From NCBI GenBank assembly GCA_963634745.1, contig CAVHCX010000013.1, forward strand, positions 1 to 64,000: 64,000 nt of DNA, given 5' to 3'. This DNA comes from CAKRJP01 sp963634745. GTDB lineage: Bacteria > Bacillota > Clostridia > Lachnospirales > Lachnospiraceae. Below the pieces are notes generated by a model, which worked only from the letters and a program-made list of their open reading frames with translations, ran no database searches and was not told the DNA's origin. Shown in pieces: positions 32,522 to 42,557 of this stretch (its first letter is position 1; the number at the start of each line of letters is the position of its first letter). The position numbers and the translations under genes are program-made.

Positions 32522-35050
32522 TTAATTTTTTGACTTGTCTTCCAGATATTGATTGGATTTCCAGATCACACTCACCAGCCTGGCAATGCAGGCCTTTAAG
32601 TCTTCTAGCTGTAGGGTTCCTTCTTTCAGTTCTTTTTTCAGATTGTCATAATCTCCAAAACATCCCGGCATGACCAGGTCATTTCCGGCTCTTATGCAAC
32701 CGGAGGCTGTACAGCTTTCGTCTTTCTCGGTAGTGGTCCAGTCGGTCATAATGAAGCCCTTAAAGCCCCACTCGTTTCTTGCCACATTTGTACAAAGATC
32801 ATAATTATTTGCGGCATGGATGCCGTTGATCAGGTTGTAACTTGTCATGATGGACATGGGCTGAGATTCTTTGACGGCAATTTCGAAGCCCTTCAGATAA
32901 AGTTCACGTAGGGCTCTTTCCGAAAGAATGCTGTCAGATCCCATACGGTTATCTTCCTGGTTGTTACATGCGAAATGTTTGATGGTAGTTCCGCATCCGT
33001 AATGGGATTGGACGCCCTCGGTCATTGCGGCTGCAATGCTTCCGGATAGGTAGGGATCTTCCGAATAATATTCAAAATTTCTTCCGCAAAGAGGATTCCT
33101 GTGAATATTCATTCCGGGTGCCAGCCAGAGGGTCACGCCGAAATATTCCATTTCCTCACCGATCATGGCCCCGGTCTTTTTGATCAGGTCCTTATTCCAG
33201 GTCTGGGCCAGCATGGTTCCCACAGGGATGGCAGTGCAGTATTGATAGTATCTTTCTCCCGGGAGGTCGGTGGGACCTGTATAGAAGAGGCCGCCTTCTA
33301 AGCTAAACTCAAAGGGCATCTGAATGATCTGTCCTTCGTTTACATTGTAATACTTCATAAGGCGAAGGCCGGCCGGACCATCGGCCAGAACGATACTTGC
33401 CAAGCCCTTATGGATGGCGCACCTGTGGGTCTCTCCGGCGGATCCCGGGACGGAGACACCGGCTGCACCCAGATTGCCCCCTTGGGCCTTGCCCGGATCT
33501 CCGGCTGCCAGGCTGATGAGCTCATCCAGGCTCAGGCTATCCACAAATTCGGCTGCTTTTTGATCTACCAGTTCCTGGTTTTCTTTGTAAATATTTTCTT
33601 TTGTTTCAAAGGCAGAAGACTGAAGCTTTAAAATAGCAAGTCCCTTTTCGCCTGCCTGCTCTTTTAGTTGGGCTTCCCTCTGGGCAGTCACTTCTTTGCC
33701 TGTTTTTAATTCATCAAGGTCATCCTGCCTTGCAAAAAGATTTTTTGCTTTTTCAAGCGTCACGCTTTCATCCAGCTCTATGCCACCGATCAGGCTGGCA
33801 TTTTCCAGACTATTTCCCTCAAAAATGCCGTAGAAACCTTTCTCCAGAATCCATGCTGCAGAGCCTTCGTCATAGGAAGTGAGTTGCTCAGGCTGGATTT
33901 CTAATTCAATGATCTCCTCCTGACCCGGCTGCAAGAATTCGGTTTTCTTAAAGGCAACCAGACGATGGGCTTCCTTCTCCAGGATACCGCCGGGTAAAGA
34001 AACATAAGCCTGGACCACTTCTTTTCCTGCTACTTTTCCTGTGTTTTTTACACAGGAGGAAATCTTTATGATCTTATTGTCCGCCAGCTTAATAGCAAAA
34101 TCATTGATCGAAAAGCTGGTATAAGAAAGGCCATAACCGAATCCGTAACGGACAGGCTTGTTAAAGCTGTCAAAATACCGATAGCCGACATAGATGCCTT
34201 CCTCATAAAATTCTTTTTCTACATTTCCATTATTATGGGAGAAAGTAGCTGCACTCGGATAATCTTCATATTTGTAAGCCCAGGAGTCTACCAGTTTTCC
34301 GGAGGGATTTACCTTGCCGGAAATTACATCTGCCAGGGCATTTCCCCCTTCCATTCCCGGCTGGAGGAGGACTAGAAGGGCCTTGATATTCTCAAATTCA
34401 TCTAGAAAAGAAAGGTCCACCTGGCCCCCGGCATTGATAACGACAATGACATTCTTGTAATAGTGGCATAAATCTGCCAGCATCTGGTGCTCGTCTTCTT
34501 TTAAATAATAATCTCCGGGAGCCGCATTGCGGTCAGCCCCTTCACCTGCCACGCGGCTTAAGACATACATGGCAAGAGTGGTATCTTCATCTTTTGCAGG
34601 TTCTTTTACAGGATCCCCGGTGGGCATGATAAAGGGAGTGGTGCTATAGACAGAAAAGAAATCCATCACATCTCCACCGTTGCCGCCGGACCTTGCTATG
34701 ATATCGTCCTTCCAGTCCTGACGGGCTTTTTCATAAATCTGATCATAGCTTTGGATCCAATCCTTATTTGTAATGATATATCCGGCATTCTCCATACCCT
34801 TGTAAATAGAAACGGATTCTCGCTCATTTACATCTCCGGAACCGGTTCCTCCCTTGATAGTTCTTCCGGCACCGGCACCATAGATTGCAAGGGCACTGGC
34901 TGGCTTTAAGGGCAAGAGCTGATCTTCATTTTTTAGAAGAACGATGCCTTCCGTTGCCGCCTCCCTGGCAATTTTACGATGTTTGGTTTCCCAAGGCTGG
35001 ACCCTGGGATCTGTAGTTCCGGAAAAAGTTCTTTCTTTTAAAATACGCAT
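32522..35050 (-). CDS. GH3 beta-glycosidase with reversed domain order
   Basis: 842 residues. The usual GH3 order is turned round. Residues about 20-290 are the C-terminal alpha/beta sandwich (AREAATEGIVLLKNEDQLLPL, VVINAGGQVDL), then an Fn3-like domain (about 320-410, VQAYVSLPG), and last the TIM barrel (about 490-830) with KHFACNNQE and the nucleophile segment GFIMTDWTTTEKDES. Such permuted GH3 enzymes are known from Ruminococcus and Butyrivibrio and often cleave beta-glucosides. No signal peptide, so cytosolic. It begins 18 bases after the GH78-like gene and ends the transporter-glycosidase unit. Confidence 0.9.
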   Translation of the reverse strand: MRILKERTFSGTTDPRVQPWETKHRKIAREAATEGIVLLKNEDQLLPLKPASALAIYGAGAGRTIKGGTGSGDVNERESVSIYKGMENAGYIITNKDWIQSYDQIYEKARQDWKDDIIARSGGNGGDVMDFFSVYSTTPFIMPTGDPVKEPAKDEDTTLAMYVLSRVAGEGADRNAAPGDYYLKEDEHQMLADLCHYYKNVIVVINAGGQVDLSFLDEFENIKALLVLLQPGMEGGNALADVISGKVNPSGKLVDSWAYKYEDYPSAATFSHNNGNVEKEFYEEGIYVGYRYFDSFNKPVRYGFGYGLSYTSFSINDFAIKLADNKIIKISSCVKNTGKVAGKEVVQAYVSLPGGILEKEAHRLVAFKKTEFLQPGQEEIIELEIQPEQLTSYDEGSAAWILEKGFYGIFEGNSLENASLIGGIELDESVTLEKAKNLFARQDDLDELKTGKEVTAQREAQLKEQAGEKGLAILKLQSSAFETKENIYKENQELVDQKAAEFVDSLSLDELISLAAGDPGKAQGGNLGAAGVSVPGSAGETHRCAIHKGLASIVLADGPAGLRLMKYYNVNEGQIIQMPFEFSLEGGLFYTGPTDLPGERYYQYCTAIPVGTMLAQTWNKDLIKKTGAMIGEEMEYFGVTLWLAPGMNIHRNPLCGRNFEYYSEDPYLSGSIAAAMTEGVQSHYGCGTTIKHFACNNQEDNRMGSDSILSERALRELYLKGFEIAVKESQPMSIMTSYNLINGIHAANNYDLCTNVARNEWGFKGFIMTDWTTTEKDESCTASGCIRAGNDLVMPGCFGDYDNLKKELKEGTLQLEDLKACIARLVSVIWKSNQYLEDKSKN

Positions 35051-35068
35051 TTTTGTAAGACCTCCTTA

Positions 35069-36634
35069 CTAAAAATATTCCCTCAATAGATATGCGGGGG
35101 TACAACTCCATGCATGACAGTAGCTGTTTACAATACTGCTTCCGTAGGGGGACTCTGCCGGGTCTTCAGGATTATAAAGTTCCCAGAAAGTATCTGCGCC
35201 GTTATGAATCATTCCGCCCCAGTAATATTTCAGATAATCCATGGCTTCCTCTTTTTTGCCGCATAGGAGTAAGGCTTCTACATAGTGGTGGTTCATGTAA
35301 GGGGAAACCATACCTTTTTCAGGAAGTATAGTTTTTAATTGATCCAAAATCCGGGCGCCTTCTTCGTAAGTTACGGCACCGGCAAGGATCAACCATACCT
35401 GGCTGGCATAACTGATCTGTCTATCTTTTCCGCTTGTGAATAAGCCACTTTCTGAATCCAAAAGATAGGTTTTTGCAGCAGCGGTTTTTGCCTTTGCTTC
35501 TAAAAGGAGCTCGGCCGCCTTCTTATCATCTCCAAGAATTTGGGCAATCTCTTGTACTTTTTTGGCACAGAAAATATAGATACCCTGCATGGCAGCCTGC
35601 TTGTCAAGTCCGTCCTTCCAGTCAATAAAGGCCCAGAAGCCTTCCTGATTCATGATCAGATCTTTCTCGTCGAAATTTTCTTTTGCGATTTCCATCTGAC
35701 GGTAGGCACACTTACTCAAATCCCGGAGGGTATTTATGTCTCCGGAAGCTTTATAGTAGTCTAACAAAGTTGCTCCGAAAAACATAGAGTAATCCAATAA
35801 AAATGTATCATCTACGATGAATTTGGGTTCTGTAAAGAGGCAGGCACTGACAAGTCCATCCTCTCTGGTCTGGCCTGCGAATAGGTAGAGGCATCGTTTC
35901 ACCAGGTCGTAATTTTTGAAGGTTGCATAATTGGTTAGGGCCTGCAATCTTAAGTCTCCGAGCCAGAGCCTGCGGTCCCGTTTGGGACCATCCTCAAATA
36001 CGGTCTGCATACAGTTCATAAGCGTGCGAAGACTTACCCGGTCTAAGCTTCGAATCATGGGATCTTCACTGTCCACGGGAGCTACCTGGTCCATGTTGAC
36101 AGCTGAGACACTGACGCAGATGACATCCTCCACTACAAGCTGCCATTTCAGAGAGGTATCGATGGCTTCAATTTCCATATATCGAAAGGCATAGCGTCTT
36201 GGAAGCTTGAGGGTTGCCGGAAGGACGTCCACATGGATAAATTCTTCCTGAATCCATCCGCGACTGATCCAACCATCGTAATCTGCAGAATTCTCGGTCA
36301 TTTCCTTGGCAATCTCACCAAATTTCAGGCGAAGAAAGGCCGGAGCATCCTGGGGGCTTCCTACGGAATTTAGCTTTAAAGTTACGTATCCAACCTGATG
36401 GTCTCCAAAGTCCAGGCAGATTTTATCTCCCTTTGCAAGATGGTAATCGGAAAGGTGGTCTATGGAATCTTTAGGCAGGACCTTTGGATAGGCATCCTCT
36501 GTCTTTACAATATCAACAAGTCCCAGAGGCTTTACCAGGGTCTCGCAAAGTTTCGGGCTAGACTCCTCGGCTTTTTTTACAAAGGCCTGGTTGGTTACAC
36601 GAACCATATTTAAATCAATGCTTACTTTTGACAT
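35069..36634 (-). CDS. Short GH78-like (alpha-L-rhamnosidase type) family protein
   Basis: 521 residues, well below the 850-1000 of full GH78 rhamnosidases. It keeps a jelly-roll part (about 40-180) and the (alpha/alpha)6 barrel with GPKRDRRLWLGDLR, FIVDDTFLLDYSMF and the final WELYNPEDP...SYCHAWSCTPAYLL. The RDRRLWLGD segment corresponds to the general-acid region of GH78. No signal peptide. The ATG overlaps the transporter stop codon (TAATG), so the two are translationally coupled. The likely substrate is an imported rhamnose- or related sugar-capped plant oligosaccharide; exact specificity cannot be read. Confidence 0.8.
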   Translation of the reverse strand: MSKVSIDLNMVRVTNQAFVKKAEESSPKLCETLVKPLGLVDIVKTEDAYPKVLPKDSIDHLSDYHLAKGDKICLDFGDHQVGYVTLKLNSVGSPQDAPAFLRLKFGEIAKEMTENSADYDGWISRGWIQEEFIHVDVLPATLKLPRRYAFRYMEIEAIDTSLKWQLVVEDVICVSVSAVNMDQVAPVDSEDPMIRSLDRVSLRTLMNCMQTVFEDGPKRDRRLWLGDLRLQALTNYATFKNYDLVKRCLYLFAGQTREDGLVSACLFTEPKFIVDDTFLLDYSMFFGATLLDYYKASGDINTLRDLSKCAYRQMEIAKENFDEKDLIMNQEGFWAFIDWKDGLDKQAAMQGIYIFCAKKVQEIAQILGDDKKAAELLLEAKAKTAAAKTYLLDSESGLFTSGKDRQISYASQVWLILAGAVTYEEGARILDQLKTILPEKGMVSPYMNHHYVEALLLCGKKEEAMDYLKYYWGGMIHNGADTFWELYNPEDPAESPYGSSIVNSYCHAWSCTPAYLLREYF

Positions 36635-37986
36635 TATGCGGCTCTCCTTTCATCCAGCTCTTTTACGATCTGAGGATAAATCTTATCCAGATTATAGAAC
36701 ATCATAGTGATGATGGTCGCGATATTTAAAATAATAGGAACCCAGATATACATGGCACTGATATAGCTTTGGGCAGTTGCTGTCTGGACAGAAAGACTTG
36801 CATCGAATCCGCCAAACTGTAAGAGGGCGGCACCGATACTGCTGGCAATGGCCATGCCGACTTTGCCGATAAATCCATTGACTGCAGAAAGAGTACCGGC
36901 TGTATTGACACCGCTTTTCCACTCACCATAGTCAACAGGATCCGGCTGCATTGCAAAATGCATACTTCCCTTTAATCCATAACCGGCAGCAGCGATCACA
37001 GCTCCGCCTATAAGTACAGGGACGTTGGTTCCGCCTAGGAAGATGATTAACAAGCCGCCCATATGGACAAAGCTTCCGCCGACCATAAGATTTCTCTTTG
37101 ATGTAAGCTTTACAAGGAATGGTGCGGCAAGGTTTGTTACGATTGGCACTAAAGTTGTAATTGTAGCAACGACCTGTACCAGGGCTGTATTTTTAACCAC
37201 ATAGGTAAAATAGAAGATCACGGCACTTGCCTGAATGACATATCCACCAAAGAACCAAAGAATATTCAGGGCAAATAATTTCCAAGGGCCATTGTGAAGC
37301 AGACAAGAAATATTTGCTTTCAAGCTGACCTTTTCCTGCTGGATAGTTACACGCTCTTTTGTATTAAAGAAGCAGAAGAAGAAGACCAGACATCCGATCA
37401 CGCCGAAAATAATCATAACGATTCGAAATCCCAGGGCTTCGTTTCCGTTTCCGAATTTATCTACCAGGGTCAGGGTAAAGGCGCTGACTACCGTAGAACC
37501 AACGGATGAAAAGAAGGTTCTGCAGGAAGCAAGAACGGTTCTTTCGTGGGAATCCTCACTTAAGGCAGGAAGAATGGATGCCATAGGAATGTTTACAATG
37601 GTGTAGGCTGTAGATAAGAGGATATAGGTTACATAGGCATAAATCAGCATGCCGGTCTGGCCGATATTCGGTACAGAGAAGGCCAGAACTGCCGTTACGC
37701 CAAAGGGGATGGCACCAAAGAGGATCCAGGGTCTGGATTTTCCCCACCTAGTGTTGGTCTTGTCGATCAGGTAGCCCACGATCAGGTCGGAAATACCATC
37801 AATAAATTTTGTTACAAGGAACATGATACTGACTGCACCGGCATTTAAATGCATGACATTTGTGTAAAAGTACAGCAGATAGAGTGAGATCATCTGCCAG
37901 ATCAGATTACATGCAAAATCGGAAGAACCATATCCGATTCGCTGCCGCCAGAGCTCAAGCTTCGTTTTCTTTTCAACTTCTTTCAT
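36634..37986 (-). CDS. GPH-family sugar:cation symporter (MFS)
   Basis: 450 residues, twelve predicted membrane helices, of the glycoside-pentoside-hexuronide group (MelB, YicJ, XynP relatives). The opening KLELWRQRIGYGSSDFACNLIWQMISLYLLYFYTNV, the loop SKFIDG-like TKFIDGISDLIVGYLIDKTNTRWGKSRPWIL, and YGEWKSGVNTAG in the second half are family signatures. It imports glycosides or short oligosaccharides with Na+ or H+. It heads the unit with the GH78-like and GH3 genes and is divergent from the AraC gene, its probable activator. Confidence 0.92.
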   Translation of the reverse strand: MKEVEKKTKLELWRQRIGYGSSDFACNLIWQMISLYLLYFYTNVMHLNAGAVSIMFLVTKFIDGISDLIVGYLIDKTNTRWGKSRPWILFGAIPFGVTAVLAFSVPNIGQTGMLIYAYVTYILLSTAYTIVNIPMASILPALSEDSHERTVLASCRTFFSSVGSTVVSAFTLTLVDKFGNGNEALGFRIVMIIFGVIGCLVFFFCFFNTKERVTIQQEKVSLKANISCLLHNGPWKLFALNILWFFGGYVIQASAVIFYFTYVVKNTALVQVVATITTLVPIVTNLAAPFLVKLTSKRNLMVGGSFVHMGGLLIIFLGGTNVPVLIGGAVIAAAGYGLKGSMHFAMQPDPVDYGEWKSGVNTAGTLSAVNGFIGKVGMAIASSIGAALLQFGGFDASLSVQTATAQSYISAMYIWVPIILNIATIITMMFYNLDKIYPQIVKELDERRAA

Positions 37987-38153
37987 ATTTGTTTACCTCC
38001 GTGTTTTGATGACTTTACTTTACGTCTTTTTCGGGGCTTCTCCAATTGTGATTCTTTTTGCGTTTCACTGACTTTTTTTATGAAAAATATGGTAAACTTT
38101 TATGTACAAAATAACCAAAAGAGTTGGGGCTTTTAAGCAAAGAGGTATGCATT

Positions 38154-39200
38154 ATGAAATTAAATCGGAGTGATTTTCAAAAATATATTTATGCTTATGA
38201 AGAAGATGAGATTTTTTATCGTGATCTTTATTTTGCTGAAAAAAATCATCCGGAAACTTTTATGGACTATTGTCAGAAGCTGGATCGAAAGTTAATTATC
38301 GAACATAAATTATTTGTTCCTGCACTTCGAGAGGAAGCCTGGTTTCCATACCTGGAAGAGAGCGTTATGTTTTCAAATTTCCCGGGGAATATTTTGCTCT
38401 GTAAACATTATCGCTATTCCCCGCTTTACCTGCATGAGCATGAATTTTTTGAAATCCTCTGTGTCTATGACGGCAGCGTACATACTACGATTCAGGGCAT
38501 CTCTCATGAACTTACTACAGGAGATATCTGTATCATTCCGCCACATACAAAACATGAGGTGGGGGTTTTTGATGACAGTGTTGCCATTAATATCCTGGTG
38601 CGCGGTTCTACCTTTCAATCCACTTTTTTTCAGACACTGACTTCTGACAGTAGCTTGTCACAGTTTTTTGCCCATGTCTTATTTCATAAAACCGAAGGGA
38701 ATTTCTTGATCTTTCATGCCGGCAAGGATCCCATTATTATGGAATCTTTAGAAAACTTATTTATAGAATATTTGGGTCATGGAAAATATAGCTCCACCTT
38801 TCTTAATTCTATGATGGTCTTATTCTGGGCCCAGCTTCTGCGCTATCATGAGAATGATATTGAATCAATTCTGACAAAGGATACGGCGGGCAATTCTATG
38901 ACAGAAATATTGAATTATATCAATCGCAACTATCTTACGGCAAGCTTAAGTGACACTGCAAAACATTTTGGCTATAGTGTCTCGCATTTTAGTACACTGA
39001 TAAAGGAAGGCACCGGTCGGACCTTCCTTCAGATTATTCGAGATATAAAATTAAGCCAGGCTTGCAGTGCCTTGCGCAGAACCAGCCTTAGTATCCCCGA
39101 TATCTGTGAATTGGTAGGATACGATACGCCGGAACATTTTATGCGGATTTTTAAGAAAACCTACGGCATGACACCGGGAGAATACAGGAGGCAGAGTTGA
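38154..39200 (+). CDS. AraC family regulator with N-terminal cupin domain
   Basis: 348 residues from ATG 38154 (AGAGGT eight bases upstream; an in-frame TTG at 38124 is less likely). The cupin sensor (about 80-170) has LHEHEFFEILCVYDGSV and GDICIIPPHTKHEV. Two helix-turn-helix units follow at the C-terminus (about 255-345) with YLTASLSDTAKHFGYSVSHFSTLIKE and VGYDTPEHFMRIFKKTYGMTPGEYRR. It probably binds a sugar and activates the divergent transporter-glycosidase genes across the 167-base gap. Its last 40 bases overlap the convergent hydrolase gene. Confidence 0.92.
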   Translation: MKLNRSDFQKYIYAYEEDEIFYRDLYFAEKNHPETFMDYCQKLDRKLIIEHKLFVPALREEAWFPYLEESVMFSNFPGNILLCKHYRYSPLYLHEHEFFEILCVYDGSVHTTIQGISHELTTGDICIIPPHTKHEVGVFDDSVAINILVRGSTFQSTFFQTLTSDSSLSQFFAHVLFHKTEGNFLIFHAGKDPIIMESLENLFIEYLGHGKYSSTFLNSMMVLFWAQLLRYHENDIESILTKDTAGNSMTEILNYINRNYLTASLSDTAKHFGYSVSHFSTLIKEGTGRTFLQIIRDIKLSQACSALRRTSLSIPDICELVGYDTPEHFMRIFKKTYGMTPGEYRRQS

Positions 39201-40111
39201 TCCATCCAGCTAATCAAGTCTTTGTATACCAGGTCTCGGTCTGTCTCATTTAAAATCTCATGGCGGTCATGGGGATAGAGTTTGATCTTCACGTTCTTGA
39301 TGCCGGCCTTCTTATATTGCTCGTAAACCTTTCTCACGCTTTTTCCATTATTTCCCACGGGATCCTCGGCGCCTGCAACGAAAAAGAGGGGCAGGTCCTT
39401 GGGGATCTTTTGAATGTGGGCCGGATTTTGAATATATTCAATGCCCCGGAACATGTGATAATAGGCATTGACTGTAAAGCGGAAGGTGGACCAAGGATGG
39501 TGGATACAGGTGTCTATGATGGTTGTGTCCTTGGTCAGCCAGTCGTGTGGCGTGCGGGCCGGCTCAAACTGTTTGTTGTAGCTTCCAAAGGCCATGCTGT
39601 CTACAAAGGCGCTGCGGTAATCCCATCCCCGGAATTTTGCAAGGCTGCGGCAGATGATTTTTCCGGCCAGGAGGGCAATCTCAGGCTGAGATCCCGTTCC
39701 CATAATGATGGCTCCGGCTAAGCCTTTTCCGTGGATCTGAATATACTGTCTGGCTAGAAAAGAACCCATGCTGTGCCCCAAGAGAAAGTAGGGAAGGTCC
39801 GGATATTTTTTCTGTGTCATTTTCCGCAGTCTGTGGATGTCGGCGATGACACATTCATTTCCATTTGGGTGGGCGAAAAATCCGTGCTGGTCATCGGTGA
39901 CCACAGAGGCCCCGTGGCCTAGATGGTCGTTGGCTACCACGCAGTAGCCCCGGCTTGCTGCGCAGCGGGCAAATTCGTCATAGCGGTCCACATACTCCAC
40001 CATGCCATGGCAGATTTGTAAAATAGCTTTCGGGGTCCCTTCCGGCCTCCAGATAATTCCGTGGATCTTGGTTTTCTTGTCCGAAGAGGGATAGGTAAAA
40101 TCTTGTTTCAT
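39161..40111 (-). CDS. Alpha/beta hydrolase, monoacylglycerol-lipase type
   Basis: About 316 residues from the ATG at 40111 (AAGGAG about ten bases upstream; a TTG two codons earlier is also open). Features of the serine aminopeptidase S33 / monoacylglycerol lipase group: an oxyanion region ICHGMVEYVDRY, nucleophile elbow LLGHSMGSFLARQY, a late Asp (VAGAEDPVGNNG) and the His in LYPHDRHEILNE. It splits esters such as monoglycerides or lysophospholipids in the cytosol. The 3' end overlaps the AraC gene by 40 bases on the other strand. Confidence 0.88.
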   Translation of the reverse strand: MKQDFTYPSSDKKTKIHGIIWRPEGTPKAILQICHGMVEYVDRYDEFARCAASRGYCVVANDHLGHGASVVTDDQHGFFAHPNGNECVIADIHRLRKMTQKKYPDLPYFLLGHSMGSFLARQYIQIHGKGLAGAIIMGTGSQPEIALLAGKIICRSLAKFRGWDYRSAFVDSMAFGSYNKQFEPARTPHDWLTKDTTIIDTCIHHPWSTFRFTVNAYYHMFRGIEYIQNPAHIQKIPKDLPLFFVAGAEDPVGNNGKSVRKVYEQYKKAGIKNVKIKLYPHDRHEILNETDRDLVYKDLISWMDQLCLLYSPGVMP

Positions 40112-40131
40112 ATGCAATATTCTCCTTTGTC

Positions 40132-40155
40132 TTAAGTATAGTTTTAAGTATAGTT
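40132..40155. repeat. Exact tandem duplication of a 12-mer
   Basis: TTAAGTATAGTT occurs twice back to back just upstream of the hydrolase gene on its promoter side. It may be an operator doublet or a slippage product. Confidence 0.6.
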
Positions 40156-40250
40156 ATGTCCGGTAAAATATTATGTTTGTTACTTATATCTTAGCGGTAA
40201 AAAATCTTGGGTGCAAGCCAAATAAAGCAATATTTCCGTGTCTCATACGG

Positions 40251-40280
40251 TTGCGTATAGGCTGCGTTTTCGGTTATACT
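40251..40280 (+). promoter_or_regulatory. Predicted sigma-A promoter of the SnoaL-PAS hybrid kinase
   Basis: TTGCGT (40251-40256), an 18-base spacer and TATACT (40275-40280), followed by a leader of about 85 bases and AAAGGAGATGAG before the start at 40374. Confidence 0.55.
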
Positions 40281-40373
40281 AGAAGGTAAGCTAATAAGAC
40301 AAATTTTATTGATCCAAGTGGGGAAAAGAGAGGGCGCTTTAATCCTAGAGCTATTTAAAAGGAGATGAGATAG

Positions 40374-42536
40374 ATGGACAAAAAAGTAGATTTTAAAGAA
40401 TTGACGGAGCATATATTGGATTCTTACCTGGCTGCTTCGACAGAAGAAGAGATGGATATCTTGGAACTTTTAGATGAAAATATGAGTGTGGTCGGAACAG
40501 GAAAGCATGAAATATTTCACAACTTTCAAGAGTTTTACCAAAATCTACAATTTGAAGCATGGCAAAGAGAGGAGGTCCGATTCGAGTGGAAGGACTTTTC
40601 TATGGAGGAGCTTGCCATCGATGATGACCACCATATGGTATACGGGTCCGTGCTGATCCAGGGGCACCTGAAAAATGGCTATACCTGTATCGATATGGAT
40701 ACCAGATTTACGATTTTATATGCTTATAAGGATGGTAAATGGCGGGTGCTTCATATTCATCATTCGGTTCCCGATAAGGAGCAGATGAATGACGAGGAAT
40801 TCCCCAGTACCTTGGGCAAACAGGTGGAAGAAACAAGAGAAGCCTTGATTGCCGCTAAAGATGATGCAAAGCGGGCCAAGAATGCCAATGATGAATTGAC
40901 TAGGGCAACTGAAGAGCTGAAGCTTGAGAAGGAGAAACTTGAAAAGGCACTGGAAGATGCAGAGATAAAGAATGAGATTATTTCTGCCATTGGTAAGAGC
41001 TATTTTTACATTTCAAGAATTGATCTGGAAGAAGATTCTTACGAGGTTGTATCAGGATATGAAAAAATCCCAAAGGATGTAAATCGAAAAGGCAGCCTCA
41101 GTAAGAGTGTGAAAGATAATAGTAATCTCTTGGTGGAGGATGCCTATATAGAGAGCTTCCTGGAATTTGTAGATGTAACTACCATGGCGGAGCGGTTGGA
41201 GAAGGAAGATTCTCTTGGCATGGAATATCGAATGAAAAACGGAATGTGGCATAAGGCGCGTCTCATTGTAAAGAAAAAAGACGAAAATGGTCATGTGACC
41301 CATGTCTTACTTGCTATCCGGGAGATTACGGAAGAAAAGAGAAAAGAACAGCAGATCCTTATGAAGGCGGCAGAGGCCAAGCATGAAGTCATCGAGAAGA
41401 ACCGCTTCCTTTCTAATATGAGCCATGACATCCGAACCCCGGTAAATGGTATCGTGGGGCTTTTAGATATTGCAGACCAGTTCCCGGAGGACTTGAATCT
41501 GCAGAAAAAATGCAGAGATAAGATTAAAGACCTGTCCGGATATCTGGTAACTATGCTAGGAAATATCCTGGAGCTAAACCAGCTGCAGTCTGATCGGTCT
41601 ATGCCTCAGGAGACTGTGATCGATATTACAGAACTTTTGCGGACCCTCAATGAAGAGTCCCAGCAGGATGCGGCTAAGAAAAATATCCGTTATGCCATAG
41701 ACTGGGATCGAAGTCAGATCCACCAAAGGTATGTATTGGGGGACCCTATGTATGTGCAGAGGATTCTAAAAATCGTGGCAGACAATGCCATCAAATTTTC
41801 CCCCAATGGAAGTGTCATTTCCGTATGGTGCAAGGATGAAAGGATTGACGAAGACCATGTAAGTATATCCTTTGGCTGTGAGGACCATGGCATTGGTATG
41901 AGCAAAGAATTTTTAGACCATGCTTTTGAACTTTTCGTCCAGGAGGATGAGGGAAGCCGGACCAAGTATCAGGGAATCGGTATCGGACTTTCTATTGCAA
42001 AGACCATCGCAGACAAGCTTCACGGGACCATTTCCATAGAAAGTGAAAAGGGAGTGGGAACCAAGGTGGTGACAAGGATCCCTTTCAAAACCGCAGATTT
42101 TAAGGAAGCTGGAAGGGTGGAAGAATGCGCGCCGCTTTCCCTTAAGGGACTGAGGGCCCTGGTGGTGGAAGATAATGAGCTTAATATGGATATTGCCAAG
42201 TTTATCTTGGAAGATCAGGGGATTTTAGTCGAGTGTGCCTGGGATGGGAAAGAAGCCCTGGATATGTTTGAAGATTCCGTCTTTGGTTATTACAACCTGA
42301 TCTTGATGGATATTATGATGCCTAATTTAAATGGCCGGGATGCTACGAGAAAGATTCGGGCCCTGAATCGGCAGGATGCCAAGACAATTCCTATTATTTC
42401 TATGTCTGCCAATGTATTTCAAGATGATATTATAAAGAACCGGCTGGCGGGAATGGACGGACATTTGCCAAAACCCCTGGACGGACAGACCCTGCTTGAA
42501 GTTGTAAAGAAGTGTCTGATCAAGAAACAAGTATAA
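40374..42536 (+). CDS. Hybrid histidine kinase with N-terminal SnoaL/NTF2-like domain
   Basis: 720 residues, soluble. The N-terminal about 135 residues have the NTF2/SnoaL-like pattern (HILDSYLAASTEEEMDILELL ... TRFTILYAYKDGKWRVLHIHHS), a pocket fold that could bind a small ligand. Then come a long coiled coil (about 155-200), PAS (about 205-325), HisKA (MSHDIRTPVNG, about 350), HATPase (GIGIGLSIAKTI) and a receiver (ALVVEDNELNMDIAK, LILMDIMMPNLNG). Once more there is no output domain. The predicted promoter lies at 40251-40280, and a strong bidirectional terminator follows at 42558-42591. Confidence 0.9.
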   Translation: MDKKVDFKELTEHILDSYLAASTEEEMDILELLDENMSVVGTGKHEIFHNFQEFYQNLQFEAWQREEVRFEWKDFSMEELAIDDDHHMVYGSVLIQGHLKNGYTCIDMDTRFTILYAYKDGKWRVLHIHHSVPDKEQMNDEEFPSTLGKQVEETREALIAAKDDAKRAKNANDELTRATEELKLEKEKLEKALEDAEIKNEIISAIGKSYFYISRIDLEEDSYEVVSGYEKIPKDVNRKGSLSKSVKDNSNLLVEDAYIESFLEFVDVTTMAERLEKEDSLGMEYRMKNGMWHKARLIVKKKDENGHVTHVLLAIREITEEKRKEQQILMKAAEAKHEVIEKNRFLSNMSHDIRTPVNGIVGLLDIADQFPEDLNLQKKCRDKIKDLSGYLVTMLGNILELNQLQSDRSMPQETVIDITELLRTLNEESQQDAAKKNIRYAIDWDRSQIHQRYVLGDPMYVQRILKIVADNAIKFSPNGSVISVWCKDERIDEDHVSISFGCEDHGIGMSKEFLDHAFELFVQEDEGSRTKYQGIGIGLSIAKTIADKLHGTISIESEKGVGTKVVTRIPFKTADFKEAGRVEECAPLSLKGLRALVVEDNELNMDIAKFILEDQGILVECAWDGKEALDMFEDSVFGYYNLILMDIMMPNLNGRDATRKIRALNRQDAKTIPIISMSANVFQDDIIKNRLAGMDGHLPKPLDGQTLLEVVKKCLIKKQV

Positions 42537-42557
42537 AGCTACGAATATAAAGGTAAG

